Under the pieces are notes generated by a model. It ran no database searches, had not been told where the DNA came from, and saw only the letters and a program-made list of their open reading frames with translations. From positions 310,001 through 374,000 of the forward strand of contig NZ_JAACFU010000002.1 in NCBI RefSeq assembly GCF_029051725.1: a DNA stretch of 64,000 nucleotides, read 5' to 3'. Made by a program: the position numbers and the translations under genes. Below are positions 41,315 to 49,466 of this stretch, piece after piece. Position 1 is the first letter of the stretch. Every line of letters starts with the position of its first letter. This DNA is from Bradyrhizobium sp. CSS354 (GTDB taxonomy: Bacteria; Pseudomonadota; Alphaproteobacteria; Rhizobiales; Xanthobacteraceae).

Positions 41315-41692
41315 TTACTTGAGCTCGACCTTCGCGCCAGCCTTCTCGAGCTGGGCCTTGAGCTTCTCGGCTTCGTCCTTGTTCACGCCTTCCTTGACAG
41401 GCTTCGGCGCGCCCTCGACGAGGTCCTTTGCTTCCTTCAGGCCCAGGCCGGTGATGGCGCGGACTTCCTTGATGACCTCGATCTTCTTGTCGCCGGCGGC
41501 GGCAAGAACGACCGTGAACTCGGTCTTCTCTTCGGCCGGAGCGGCGGCAGCGCCACCACCAGCCGGGCCGGCCACGGCGACAGCCGCGGCAGCCGAAACG
41601 CCCCACTTCTCTTCGAGGAGCTTCGCGAGTTCGGCAGCTTCGAGCACGGTGAGGCTCGAGAGGTCGTCAACGATCTTCTGCAGGTCAGCCAT
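41315..41692 (-). CDS. rplL: 50S ribosomal protein L7/L12
   Basis: L7/L12, 125 residues. An N-terminal dimerisation helix ([20 protein letters not shown]), an Ala/Gly/Pro hinge ([20 protein letters not shown]) and a C-terminal factor-binding domain ([29 protein letters not shown]) are all clear. It forms the mobile stalk that recruits EF-Tu and EF-G. It follows rplJ by 54 bases. Confidence 0.99.
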   Translation of the reverse strand: MADLQKIVDDLSSLTVLEAAELAKLLEEKWGVSAAAAVAVAGPAGGGAAAAPAEEKTEFTVVLAAAGDKKIEVIKEVRAITGLGLKEAKDLVEGAPKPVKEGVNKDEAEKLKAQLEKAGAKVELK

Positions 41693-41746
41693 TGTTCAGT
41701 TTCCTTGAATGTAAGTCTGGTTCGGGTTTGAGTTTTGCGAAGGGCG

Positions 41747-42265
41747 TCAGGCCGCTTCGCCCTTTGAGGCATAAGCCTGGATGACGCGCGCGAGCTTGCC
41801 CGCGGGCGCGTTGGCGAGCTGAGCGATCTTGGTCGCCGGGGCCACAAGCAGGCCGACGATCTTGGCGCGCAGTTCGTCAAGCGACGGCAGCGAGGCAAGT
41901 GCCTTCACGCCGTCGACATTCAGGACGGTCTTTCCCATCGAGCCGCCAATGATGACGAACTTTTCGTTCGCCTTGGCGAATTCGATGGCGACCTTTGGCG
42001 CCGCTACCGGATCGTCCGAAGTGGCGATCACGGTCGGTCCCTTCAGCATGGGGCCGATGGCAACGACGTCAGTGCCTTCAAGAGCAATTTTGGCGAGACG
42101 GTTCTTCGAGACCTTCACCGAGGCGCCAGCCTGCTTCATCTGCATGCGCAGCTTCTGCATCTGGGCAACGGTCAGGCCGGAATATTGGGCAACGACCGCG
42201 ACGCTCGTGGTCTTGAAGACCCCATTGAGCTGTTCGACCGCTTCCTTTTTTGCCGCTCGTTCCAC
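41747..42265 (-). CDS. rplJ: 50S ribosomal protein L10
   Basis: L10, 172 residues from GTG 42265 (encoding [15 protein letters not shown]), which follows AGAG at six bases. An in-frame ATG 27 bases upstream (MTANRKELA) lacks a Shine-Dalgarno sequence and is the less likely start. Conserved parts: [24 protein letters not shown] and the C-terminal helix that binds L7/L12 dimers. In other bacteria L10 with L12 represses its own mRNA; the long leader upstream may serve this. Confidence 0.97.
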   Translation of the reverse strand: MERAAKKEAVEQLNGVFKTTSVAVVAQYSGLTVAQMQKLRMQMKQAGASVKVSKNRLAKIALEGTDVVAIGPMLKGPTVIATSDDPVAAPKVAIEFAKANEKFVIIGGSMGKTVLNVDGVKALASLPSLDELRAKIVGLLVAPATKIAQLANAPAGKLARVIQAYASKGEAA

Positions 42266-42843
42266 AGCAAGCTCTTTCCGGTTGGCGGTCATCGCGAAAG
42301 CGGGACCGCCGGGTTGCACCCATCGTCCCGCCCAAACCTGAACCTCAGGGCCAAGACCCATCGGACACGCCGGGCAAGACGACAATTCAAAGCCTGCCCT
42401 CCGGGAGCCCGTTAGAGCCCACGGCGTGTCGAGGTCCGAACCAAACCCATTCCGCAACCGACCCTAAGGTGGTCACGACGTGAAATCCGGTCTTCACCCG
42501 TCTATGCAGGCCATGCGATTAAGCCGTTGAGAAATCGAAATTCCCCGCAGGCGCCTGCAGTCTTGGACAGGACAAGGTCAGCCGGCGAACCGCCCGACCT
42601 CTGCCCGCATCCCACGCCCGACGAATTTCCCTCCTTTTCCAGCCAATCCTCACGGACGTCCTGAAAAGGAATGATCTCCATCGCTTGTTTTCGGAATGCG
42701 TGCACGAACGCGCCAGCCAAGGCCGGTGCGTCCGGAAGCGGTTCTTTAACCGCTCGGAGCCTGCTTGCCAAGAGCAAAATTCACACCAGTTCCAATCCGT
42801 TGCCGCAGGCGCTTGACCCGGGCCGACAAGGGCCGATTCAGGC
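42266..42843. promoter_or_regulatory. 578-base leader region of rplJ
   Basis: No gene is supported in this gap between the dehydrogenase and rplJ. It probably holds the rplJL-rpoBC promoter and the L10 autoregulatory leader. Visible structure: a 7-bp hairpin AGCGGTT/AACCGCT with loop CTTT (42737-42754) and a 12-base palindrome GCAGGCGCCTGC (42547-42558). I cannot draw the L10-binding kink-turn with confidence. Confidence 0.45.
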
Positions 42844-43791
42844 TCATTTGACCCCGTAAGGCAGCGGCTTGCCCTCGAAAAACGCGCTCAGGTTCGCCAG
42901 CACGCAGTTCTGCATGGCGACGTGCGATTCCAGGGTGTGGCCGCCGATATGGGGGGCGAACACGACGTTGGGCAGCGCCGTCAGCGCGTCCGGGGCGTGC
43001 GGCTCCTTGTCGTAGACGTCGAGACCCGCGCCGGCGATGGTCTTCTCGGTGAGCGCCAGCACCAGGGCTTTCTCGTCGATCACCGAGCCGCGGGAGATGT
43101 TGACGACATAACCGTCCGCCCCGAGGCGCTTGAGAATATCGGAGCCGACGGCATGCTGGGTCTCGGCTCCTGCCCGGACCGCGATCATCAACACGCTGCA
43201 CCAGTCGGCGAGCGCCTCCAGCGTGGGGAAATATTGATAGGGCAGATCGTATTTGCTGCGGCTGAAATAGCCGACCTCGCTCTCGAAGGATGCGCAGCGC
43301 GCTGCGATCTTGCGGCCGATCTCGCCCATGCCGTAGATGCCGATGCGGCGGCCCGGCATGCCCACCTGCGGGCGCATCATCGGCGAGGGCTTTGACGCGG
43401 CCCAATCGCCGCTTCGGACGTACTGGTCGGCCACCAGGATTCGCCGCGTCGTCGCGAGCATCAGGGTCATCGCGATGTCGGCGACCGAGGCCGCATTGGC
43501 GCCCGGGCTATGTCCGACCGCGATGTCGCGGGCAGCAGCGGCCTTCAGGTCAACACCGTCATAGCCAGTGCCGTAGCAGACGATTGCACCGAGCTTCGGA
43601 AACAGGTCCATCGCCTCCGCGCCCAGCGGCGTGCCGCCGGCGGTGAGAACCGCGCGGATGCCGCCGAGTTCGTCGGCCGAAAACACCTCTCGCGCCGGCT
43701 TGCCGACGGTGTCGAGCAGCTCGAACCGCTCGGCGAAGCGCGCCATCATCGTCTTGGGAAAGCGCGAGTAGATCAGGACCTTGTCAGTCAT
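42844..43791 (-). CDS. D-isomer-specific 2-hydroxyacid dehydrogenase
   Basis: NAD(P)-dependent oxidoreductase of 315 residues that interconverts 2-keto acids and D-2-hydroxy acids; glyoxylate/hydroxypyruvate reductase is the likeliest type. Rossmann motif GIYGMGEIGRKIAARC (about 149-164). The catalytic Arg is in IAVRAGAET, Glu in YDKEPHAP and His in APHIGGHT. It stands between rplA and rplJ, on the same strand, where other bacteria have nothing. A 9-bp hairpin separates it from rplA, and the long rplJ leader follows, so it may be co-transcribed with rplKA. The specific substrate is not known. Confidence 0.92.
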   Translation of the reverse strand: MTDKVLIYSRFPKTMMARFAERFELLDTVGKPAREVFSADELGGIRAVLTAGGTPLGAEAMDLFPKLGAIVCYGTGYDGVDLKAAAARDIAVGHSPGANAASVADIAMTLMLATTRRILVADQYVRSGDWAASKPSPMMRPQVGMPGRRIGIYGMGEIGRKIAARCASFESEVGYFSRSKYDLPYQYFPTLEALADWCSVLMIAVRAGAETQHAVGSDILKRLGADGYVVNISRGSVIDEKALVLALTEKTIAGAGLDVYDKEPHAPDALTALPNVVFAPHIGGHTLESHVAMQNCVLANLSAFFEGKPLPYGVK

Positions 43792-43829
43792 TGTTCTTGT
43801 TTCCGGTGAACGCAGTCACAAATGACGAA

Positions 43830-43857
43830 GGGCGGAATCGGTTGCCCAATTCCGCCC
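43830..43857 (-). other. hairpin between rplA and the dehydrogenase gene
   Basis: Perfect 9-bp stem GGGCGGAAT/ATTCCGCCC with a ten-base loop. On the reverse strand TTCGTCATTTG follows, which is a poor T-run, so this is at most a weak terminator. Confidence 0.5.
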
Positions 43858-43881
43858 CTCGCCTCATGTCATTTCCAGACC

Positions 43882-44574
43882 TTAGCCGAGAATGGTGCCC
43901 GGCTCGACCTTCACGCCGGGGCCCATCGACGAGGACACCGCAACGCGCTGGATGTAGGTGCCCTTGGAACCGGCCGGCTTGGCCTTGGAGACAGCGTCCG
44001 CCAGGGCCTTGATGTTCTCGACCAGTTTTTCCTCGGTGAACGAGGCCTTGCCAACACCAGCCTGCAGGATGCCGGCCTTCTCGACGCGGAACTCGACCGA
44101 GCCGCCCTTGGCACCCTTCACCGCACCGGTGACGTCCATGGTCACGGTGCCGATCTTCGGGTTCGGCATCAGGCCGCGCGGGCCGAGCACCTTACCAAGG
44201 CGGCCGACCAGCGGCATCATGTCGGGGGTTGCGATACAGCGGTCGAAATCGATCGTGCCGTTCTGCACCTTCTCGACCAGGTCCTCGGCGCCGACGACAT
44301 CGGCACCCGCGGCCTTGGCCTCGTCGGCCTTGGCGCCGCGGGCGAACACGCCAACGCGGAGCGTACGGCCAGTGCCGTTCGGCAGGGTCACGACACCGCG
44401 GACCATCTGGTCGGCGTGACGCGGATCGACGCCGAGGTTGATCGCGACCTCGATGGTCTCGTCGAACTTCGCTTTCGCGCGTTCCTTGACCATCTTGATG
44501 GCGTCCGCGAGCGGGTAAAGCTTTTCGCGATCAATACCTTCGCGGGCTTTGTTCAAACGCTTTCCGATTGCCAT
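43882..44574 (-). CDS. rplA: 50S ribosomal protein L1
   Basis: L1, 230 residues. It starts [20 protein letters not shown] and has the signature [30 protein letters not shown] in family order. It forms the L1 stalk that moves deacylated tRNA. In E. coli it represses rplKA translation. It follows rplK by 6 bases. Confidence 0.99.
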   Translation of the reverse strand: MAIGKRLNKAREGIDREKLYPLADAIKMVKERAKAKFDETIEVAINLGVDPRHADQMVRGVVTLPNGTGRTLRVGVFARGAKADEAKAAGADVVGAEDLVEKVQNGTIDFDRCIATPDMMPLVGRLGKVLGPRGLMPNPKIGTVTMDVTGAVKGAKGGSVEFRVEKAGILQAGVGKASFTEEKLVENIKALADAVSKAKPAGSKGTYIQRVAVSSSMGPGVKVEPGTILG

Positions 44575-44580
44575 GAGCCC

Positions 44581-45009
44581 TTACCCCGCCACTTCCAGAC
44601 CCATCGAACGGGCAGAGCCCTCGACCATCTTCATGGCCGACTCGATCGAGTCGCAATTGAGATCCTTCATCTTCTTCTCGGCGATCTCGCGCACCTGCGC
44701 TTTGGTCACCGCACCCGCCTTGTCACGGCCCGGCGCCTTGGAGCCGGACTGGATTTTGGCAGCCTGCTTGAGGAAGAAGGACATGGGCGGCGTCTTCATC
44801 TCGAACGTGAATGAACGATCGGCGTAGATCGTGATCACGACGGGAATCGGGGTATTCTTCTCTTCCTTCTGGGTCTGGGCGTTGAACGCCTTGCAGAACT
44901 CCATGATGTTGAGACCGCGCTGACCGAGCGCGGGACCGATCGGGGGCGAAGGATTCGCCGCACCGGCCGGGACCTGAAGCTTCAGGTATCCGGTCACTTT
45001 CTTTGCCAT
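44581..45009 (-). CDS. rplK: 50S ribosomal protein L11
   Basis: L11, 142 residues. It starts [20 protein letters not shown] and has [20 protein letters not shown], the proline-rich part of the thiostrepton-binding N-domain. It lies at the GTPase-associated centre. First of the rplKA pair, 130 bases after nusG. Confidence 0.99.
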   Translation of the reverse strand: MAKKVTGYLKLQVPAGAANPSPPIGPALGQRGLNIMEFCKAFNAQTQKEEKNTPIPVVITIYADRSFTFEMKTPPMSFFLKQAAKIQSGSKAPGRDKAGAVTKAQVREIAEKKMKDLNCDSIESAMKMVEGSARSMGLEVAG

Positions 45010-45139
45010 GTATCACTCCTGTTGGGCCGGCCTGGGCCGGCGGTTTCAGGTTCGTGGTCTGGGTCGGATGCGGCTGGCAACCGCCCTCTCCCTCCCACGG
45101 CCTCTTGTTGCGCGAGACCGAAGTCTCACGCCTACGCGA

Positions 45140-45694
45140 TCAGACCTTCTCGACCTGACCGAATTCCAGTTCGACCGGCGTGGCGCGGCCGAAGATCGAC
45201 ACCGCGACCTTCACGCGCGAGCGCGCCTCGTCGATTTCTTCGACCACACCCGAGAACGAGGCAAACGGGCCGTCGGCCACGCGCACGTTCTCGCCGATCT
45301 CGAACGATACCGACGCCTTCGGCCGCTCCACGCCCTCCTGCACCTGGTGCAAAATGCGCATGGCCTCGGCTTCCGAGATCGGCATCGGCTTGTTTTCCGC
45401 GCCGAGGAAGCCGGTCACCTTCGGCGTGTTCTTGATCAGATGAAACGCCTCGTCGGTCAGCTTCATCTTCACCAGCACGTAGCCCGGGAAGAACTTGCGC
45501 TCAGCGTCGATCTTGCGGCCGCGGCGCACTTCCGTGACCTTCTCGGTCGGAACCAACACCAGCTCGAACAGCTCCTCGAGCCCGCGCTGCTTGGCCTGCT
45601 CGCGGATCGATTCGGCGACCTTCTTCTCGAAGTTCGAATAGGCGTGGACGATGTACCAGCGCTTGTCAGACAATTGAGCCGTTGCTGTTGCCAT
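45140..45694 (-). CDS. nusG: transcription termination/antitermination factor NusG
   Basis: NusG, 184 residues. The NGN domain (about 10-115) has RWYIVHAYSNFEKKVAESI and FFPGYVLVKM. The KOW domain (about 130-184) has GENVRVADGPFASFSG and GRATPVELEFGQVEKV. It binds RNA polymerase and links it to Rho or, through S10, to the ribosome. Its ATG shares one base with the secE stop. Confidence 0.99.
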   Translation of the reverse strand: MATATAQLSDKRWYIVHAYSNFEKKVAESIREQAKQRGLEELFELVLVPTEKVTEVRRGRKIDAERKFFPGYVLVKMKLTDEAFHLIKNTPKVTGFLGAENKPMPISEAEAMRILHQVQEGVERPKASVSFEIGENVRVADGPFASFSGVVEEIDEARSRVKVAVSIFGRATPVELEFGQVEKV

Positions 45695-45885
45695 CAGTGA
45701 ATGCCCAGAAGGAAGGTGATGAGGACGCGGATGATCTGGTCGGCGGCGAAGAAGAAGATCGAGGCCACGGCGACCATGACGAACACCATGATGGTGGTGA
45801 TCGTGGTCTCACGGCGGGTCGGCCAGGTGACCTTGGCGGTCTCCGAGCGGACCTCCTGCAAGAACTTGAACGGGCTGACTGCCAT
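45694..45885 (-). CDS. secE: preprotein translocase subunit SecE
   Basis: SecE, 63 residues from ATG 45885 (MAVSPFKFLQEVRSETAKVTWP). The conserved VRSETAKVTWPTRRE amphipathic helix precedes one membrane segment (about 30-58), the short single-span form usual outside enterobacteria. It clamps SecY in the translocon. It is translationally coupled to nusG (TGATGG). Confidence 0.98.
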   Translation of the reverse strand: MAVSPFKFLQEVRSETAKVTWPTRRETTITTIMVFVMVAVASIFFFAADQIIRVLITFLLGIH

Positions 45886-46260
45886 CGTTTGATGTCCAAC
45901 GTCCGTCGACAGACGCGAATGAATTTCAGGGATCCGAACAGCCGCCGTTGGCCCAGCCCTCTGTCTCGAAGGATGAGCCGGAAACCGGGCTCGATTGTTC
46001 GGGGATTTCAAAGCCGCGCCGGAGATCCGCGTCTAACGGGCCGGCTGCGAGTGCGCGGTATCTACTGCGGATGGGGCCAAAGGTCAAGATAGGGCGGCCC
46101 TGCGCGCGCAAAACGACCTCCGCGGGCGACCAACCAGAGATCAGGCCGATCAAGGGCTTATCTGCCGCCTGCAATGCGCCGTCCCAAGGCCGCAGCCGGT
46201 TCCTTGCAGGACGACACCACCGGCGCCCCTCACCTGCCGCCCCTTTGGCGACTCTCAAGG
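45886..46260. promoter_or_regulatory. intergenic region between secE and the sugar cluster
   Basis: No gene is supported in these 375 bases. The region should contain the secE promoter and the end of the reverse methyltransferase transcript. I searched by eye for a copy of the tRNA-Trp 3' end, as an attachment-site remnant, and found none. Confidence 0.5.
46059..46087 (-). promoter_or_regulatory. candidate promoter of secE-nusG
   Basis: Reverse-strand TTGACC (46082-46087) and TAGATA (46059-46064) with 17-base spacing. The -10 box is only a partial match. Start of transcription near 46052 would give a leader of about 165 nt. Confidence 0.42.
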
Positions 46261-47529
46261 TCAGTCCGCCCGGTCGATCGTCGAAATGCCCGGCAACGGC
46301 ACAACGAACTTTCCGCCCTCTGCGAAATAGCCGGCGTGCTTGGCCCGGATCGGATCCACATAGCGCCAGGCGAAGACGACGACGAACGCCGGCTTGCGCT
46401 CGTAAAGGGCGGCGGGCGGCAGTATCGGGATGTCGTACCCAGGGCCGGCCATCACGTTCCCCTTCTTGGGGTCGTCGTCCACCAGGAAATCGATCTTGTT
46501 CTCCAGGCCGAACTGCGGCAGCAGGGTCGTGGTCCCCACCGAGACGCCGTAGCCGGCCACGAGCTGGCCGCGCGCATGGGCGGCATCGGCCATCGCGACC
46601 AGCTCGTCGCGGATGGCGGCGATCCTCTTCGCATAGGGCACATAGTAGGCCGACCGGTCGACGCCGAGCCGGTCTTCCTCGGCGATGAAGCGGGCGACCT
46701 CCGCGGACGGCTTCTTCGCGCCGCCGGTACGCTGCACCGTCACCCGGATCGAGCCGCCCTTGGTCTCGATGTGCTGGACGTCGATCAATTCCATGCCAAG
46801 CCGCGCGAAGAAGCGTGTCAGCGGCTTGATGTTAAAATACGACAGATGCTCGTGGTAGACGGTGTCGAGAAGGTTCTTCTCGGTGACGTCGACGCAATAC
46901 TGCGTTTCGAAAACGAACAGCCCGTCCGGCGCAAGCACGTCGCGAACCCCGATCACCAGCGGGTCTAGATTGTCGACATTGGCGATCATGTTGTTGGCGA
47001 TTACGACGCTGGCCGCGCCATGGCTTTGCAGGATGCGGCGACCGATGGCATCGGTGAAGAAATCGCCGATAGTCTCGATTCCCGCTTCCGTCGCACGCCG
47101 CGCGATGTCGACGGCGGGATCGACACCCAGCACCCGCATGCCGCGCTCCTTAAAGAAACCGAGCAGCGATCCGTCGTTGCTGCCGAGCTCGACGACCAGC
47201 GAGCCCGGCGCGATGGCGAACCGGCTGACGACGTCGTTGGCGTAGCCCGCGAAGTGCTCCCGCAGGCCAAGCGAGAGCGACGTGGTATAGACGTAGTTTC
47301 GGTACTGGATCTCTGGATTGCCGACGTGGAGAATCTGCAGATGGCCGCAGTCCGCGCACAGGTGCAGCGCCATCGGCACCGCGGCCCGAAAGACGGGATC
47401 GTCGACGCTTGCATCCGGCACCTGGAAGTTCGGCGTGCCAATGGGCATGCCTGCCATCGGGACGACAAGCTCTTGCTTGTCCGAATGACAGAGGCGGCAG
47501 GTATGACGGACGTAGAACAGGTTTTTCAT
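46261..47529 (-). CDS. sugar C-methyltransferase-like protein (zinc-finger N-terminus)
   Basis: SAM-dependent methyltransferase, 422 residues, of the three-part type known from NDP-deoxysugar C-methylation (TylC3-like). A four-Cys N-terminal zinc module (CRLCHSD and CADCGHLQ), a class I core with VVELGSNDGSLLGFF, and a C-terminal domain with AGYGVSVGTTTLLPQFG. The start used is ATG 47529 (MKNLFYVRHTC); ATG 47553 is also open and neither has a strong RBS. It is read with the isomerase gene upstream (76-base gap). It is paralogous to the protein at 60217-61434. The sugar substrate is unknown. Confidence 0.87.
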   Translation of the reverse strand: MKNLFYVRHTCRLCHSDKQELVVPMAGMPIGTPNFQVPDASVDDPVFRAAVPMALHLCADCGHLQILHVGNPEIQYRNYVYTTSLSLGLREHFAGYANDVVSRFAIAPGSLVVELGSNDGSLLGFFKERGMRVLGVDPAVDIARRATEAGIETIGDFFTDAIGRRILQSHGAASVVIANNMIANVDNLDPLVIGVRDVLAPDGLFVFETQYCVDVTEKNLLDTVYHEHLSYFNIKPLTRFFARLGMELIDVQHIETKGGSIRVTVQRTGGAKKPSAEVARFIAEEDRLGVDRSAYYVPYAKRIAAIRDELVAMADAAHARGQLVAGYGVSVGTTTLLPQFGLENKIDFLVDDDPKKGNVMAGPGYDIPILPPAALYERKPAFVVVFAWRYVDPIRAKHAGYFAEGGKFVVPLPGISTIDRAD

Positions 47530-47605
47530 CGTAGGACCGTAAGACGGAGACATGCGAACAGGTGAGGCAATCTCACCCCGTGGTGATCAGATCGACGGCA
47601 CCGCC

Positions 47606-48217
47606 TCAGGACGCCGGATATTCCGCCCGACCGATGATGAGGTCGATCGCGGCCATCATCCAGAACTGATGCGTGGTCTCGACGATGTTGTAGCTGCGGC
47701 TGTCGACGTAATAATTGACGTCGCCGAGATTGCGCAGGGGATTCTCCGCGTTCATGCCCGACAGCGTGATCACATCGAGGTTCATCGTCCGCGCCTGCGC
47801 GACCGCATTGAGAATGTTCTTCGAGCGTCCCGACGAGCTGATCGCGACGAGGCAATCGCCAGCGCGGGCGCTCAGCCTCACAGCATGCGCAAGCCAGTCC
47901 TCGAAACCGTAATCATTGGCAAGGCACGAAATCATGCTGGCATCGCTGAAGCAGAGTGCGGGCACTGATGCGTTCTTCGCCAGATCGATCGCGAGATGGG
48001 AGGCGATGCCGGCCGAGCCTCCATTGCCGATGAAGATGACGCGGCCGCCCTGCTCGCGCGCGCGCAACCAGGCCGTGCGGGTGGCGGAAATCCTGGCGAA
48101 AATCCCGTCGTCAATTGCCGTCGCGCGATGGAGGCGCCCCACATAATCGTCGAGGAAAGCCTTGTGATCGGGATCGATGGGCTCCACAGGCATAGGTTGG
48201 CAGCTCGACGGCGACAT
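47606..48217 (-). CDS. SIS-domain phosphosugar isomerase, phosphoheptose isomerase (GmhA)-like
   Basis: SIS-fold protein of 203 residues. GGRVIFIGNGGSAGIASHLAID is the phosphosugar-binding loop, and SDASMISCLANDYGFE plus VAISSSGRSKNIL match GmhA-type sedoheptulose-7-phosphate isomerases. It would yield a heptose-7-phosphate for the kinase/nucleotidyltransferase encoded at 49467-51038. The start may be ATG 48217 or the internal Met nine codons later. It diverges from the forward sugar operon and is followed by the C-methyltransferase gene. Specificity for heptose is inferred from the family and neighbours. Confidence 0.87.
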   Translation of the reverse strand: MSPSSCQPMPVEPIDPDHKAFLDDYVGRLHRATAIDDGIFARISATRTAWLRAREQGGRVIFIGNGGSAGIASHLAIDLAKNASVPALCFSDASMISCLANDYGFEDWLAHAVRLSARAGDCLVAISSSGRSKNILNAVAQARTMNLDVITLSGMNAENPLRNLGDVNYYVDSRSYNIVETTHQFWMMAAIDLIIGRAEYPAS

Positions 48218-48354
48218 GACGTCCTGATACCGGCTATCACCAGGGATTGCAAAGGTATATTACCTTCGAAGTCTATCAGCAGCCGATTCGGTTTCCACCT
48301 TCACTCAACATTGGCGAGCCTGTTTCGCTGGGCATTCGCATCACGGATGTTCCT
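48218..48354. promoter_or_regulatory. divergent promoter region with 15-base palindrome
   Basis: This gap feeds the reverse isomerase/methyltransferase pair and the sixteen-gene forward operon. The palindrome AAGGTA-TAT-TACCTT (48252-48266) lies between a possible -35 (TTGCAA, 48247-48252) and a weak -10 near 48271, the place of a repressor operator. The promoter assignment is tentative. Confidence 0.4.
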
Positions 48355-49383
48355 ATGAAATGCATCGTTACTGGTGGCGCCGGCTTCATCGGCAGTCACC
48401 TCCTCGACCGCCTCCTCGACGATGGCCACGAGGTCATCGCGCTCGATAATTTCGTGATCGGACGCCCCGAAAATCTGGCCTCGCGCATCGATTCGAATCG
48501 ACTGAAAGTCGTGCGGGCCGACGTCACCGAACTCGAATCGATCAAGCCGCATTTCGACGGCATCGACTGGGTGTTCCATCTCGCCGCGCTGGCCGACATC
48601 GTTCCCTCGATCGAGTCCCCGATCCCCTATCACCGCGCCAATGTCGACGGCACCGTGAACGTTCTCGAGGCTGCACGGCAGGCCGGCGTCAGCCGCTTCG
48701 TTTATGCCGCGTCGTCGTCCTGCTACGGAATTCCGGACGTCTATCCGACGCCGGAGAGCGCCGAGATCCGCCCGATGTATCCCTATGCCCTCACCAAGAA
48801 TCTCGGCGAGCAGTGCGTCATGCACTGGTGCCAGGTCTACAAGCTGCCCGCGGTCGCGCTGCGCCTGTTCAACGTGTACGGGCCGCGCCATCGCACCACG
48901 GGCACCTACGGCGCCGTGTTCGGCGTGTTCATGGCGCAGAAGCTCGCCGGCAAGCCCTTCACGGTGGTTGGCGACGGCGAGCAGACCCGCGACTTCACCT
49001 TCGTCAGCGATGTCGCCGACGCTTTCGTGACCGCTGCGCGCTCCGACGTCTCGAACGAAATTTTCAACGTCGGCTCCGACAACACCTACAGTGTCAACCG
49101 GCTGGTCGAGCTTCTCGGCGGCGACAAGGTCCACATTCCCAAGCGTCCCGGCGAGCCCGATTGCACCTATGCCGACATCACCAAGATCAAGCGGATCCTG
49201 AAATGGACGCCGAGGGTAAAATTTGAGGACGGGGTCGCGACGATGCTGAAGTCGATGGATCAGTACAAGGACGCTCCCTTGTGGACGGTGGACAAGATCG
49301 CGGACGCCACGAAGGACTGGTTCAAATATCTCGGGGACAACACCGACGCGGCGTCCGGCGCACCGCAGAAGGCAAGCCAGTGA
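48355..49383 (+). CDS. NAD-dependent nucleotide-sugar epimerase/dehydratase
   Basis: Extended SDR of 342 residues from ATG 48355 (MKCIVTGGAGFIGSHLLDRL). The cofactor motif is GGAGFIG, the catalytic Tyr-Lys is in YPYALTK, and the substrate-side RLFNVYGPR and QTRDFTFVSDVADAF are typical of UDP-glucose 4-epimerase-like enzymes. It is the first gene of the forward operon. Its substrate could be the NDP-heptose made by this cluster or an NDP-hexose. An upstream extension of the frame lacks support because the GGAGFIG motif should lie at the very N-terminus. Confidence 0.92.
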   Translation: MKCIVTGGAGFIGSHLLDRLLDDGHEVIALDNFVIGRPENLASRIDSNRLKVVRADVTELESIKPHFDGIDWVFHLAALADIVPSIESPIPYHRANVDGTVNVLEAARQAGVSRFVYAASSSCYGIPDVYPTPESAEIRPMYPYALTKNLGEQCVMHWCQVYKLPAVALRLFNVYGPRHRTTGTYGAVFGVFMAQKLAGKPFTVVGDGEQTRDFTFVSDVADAFVTAARSDVSNEIFNVGSDNTYSVNRLVELLGGDKVHIPKRPGEPDCTYADITKIKRILKWTPRVKFEDGVATMLKSMDQYKDAPLWTVDKIADATKDWFKYLGDNTDAASGAPQKASQ

Positions 49384-49466
49384 ACAGGTTCACCGGGTAT
49401 TGTTGCCGCGAATCGATCAATTCCGGGCCGCCCGGCTGAGTCCGGCCGGCGCTTTGGGTTATTCAC

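Noticed and set aside
45886..46260. Second attachment-site copy of the tRNA-Trp 3' end near secE
   Set aside because: No stretch resembling the tRNA T-arm or acceptor stem was found by eye, so insertion of the sugar cluster by a tRNA-specific integrase is not supported by a repeat.
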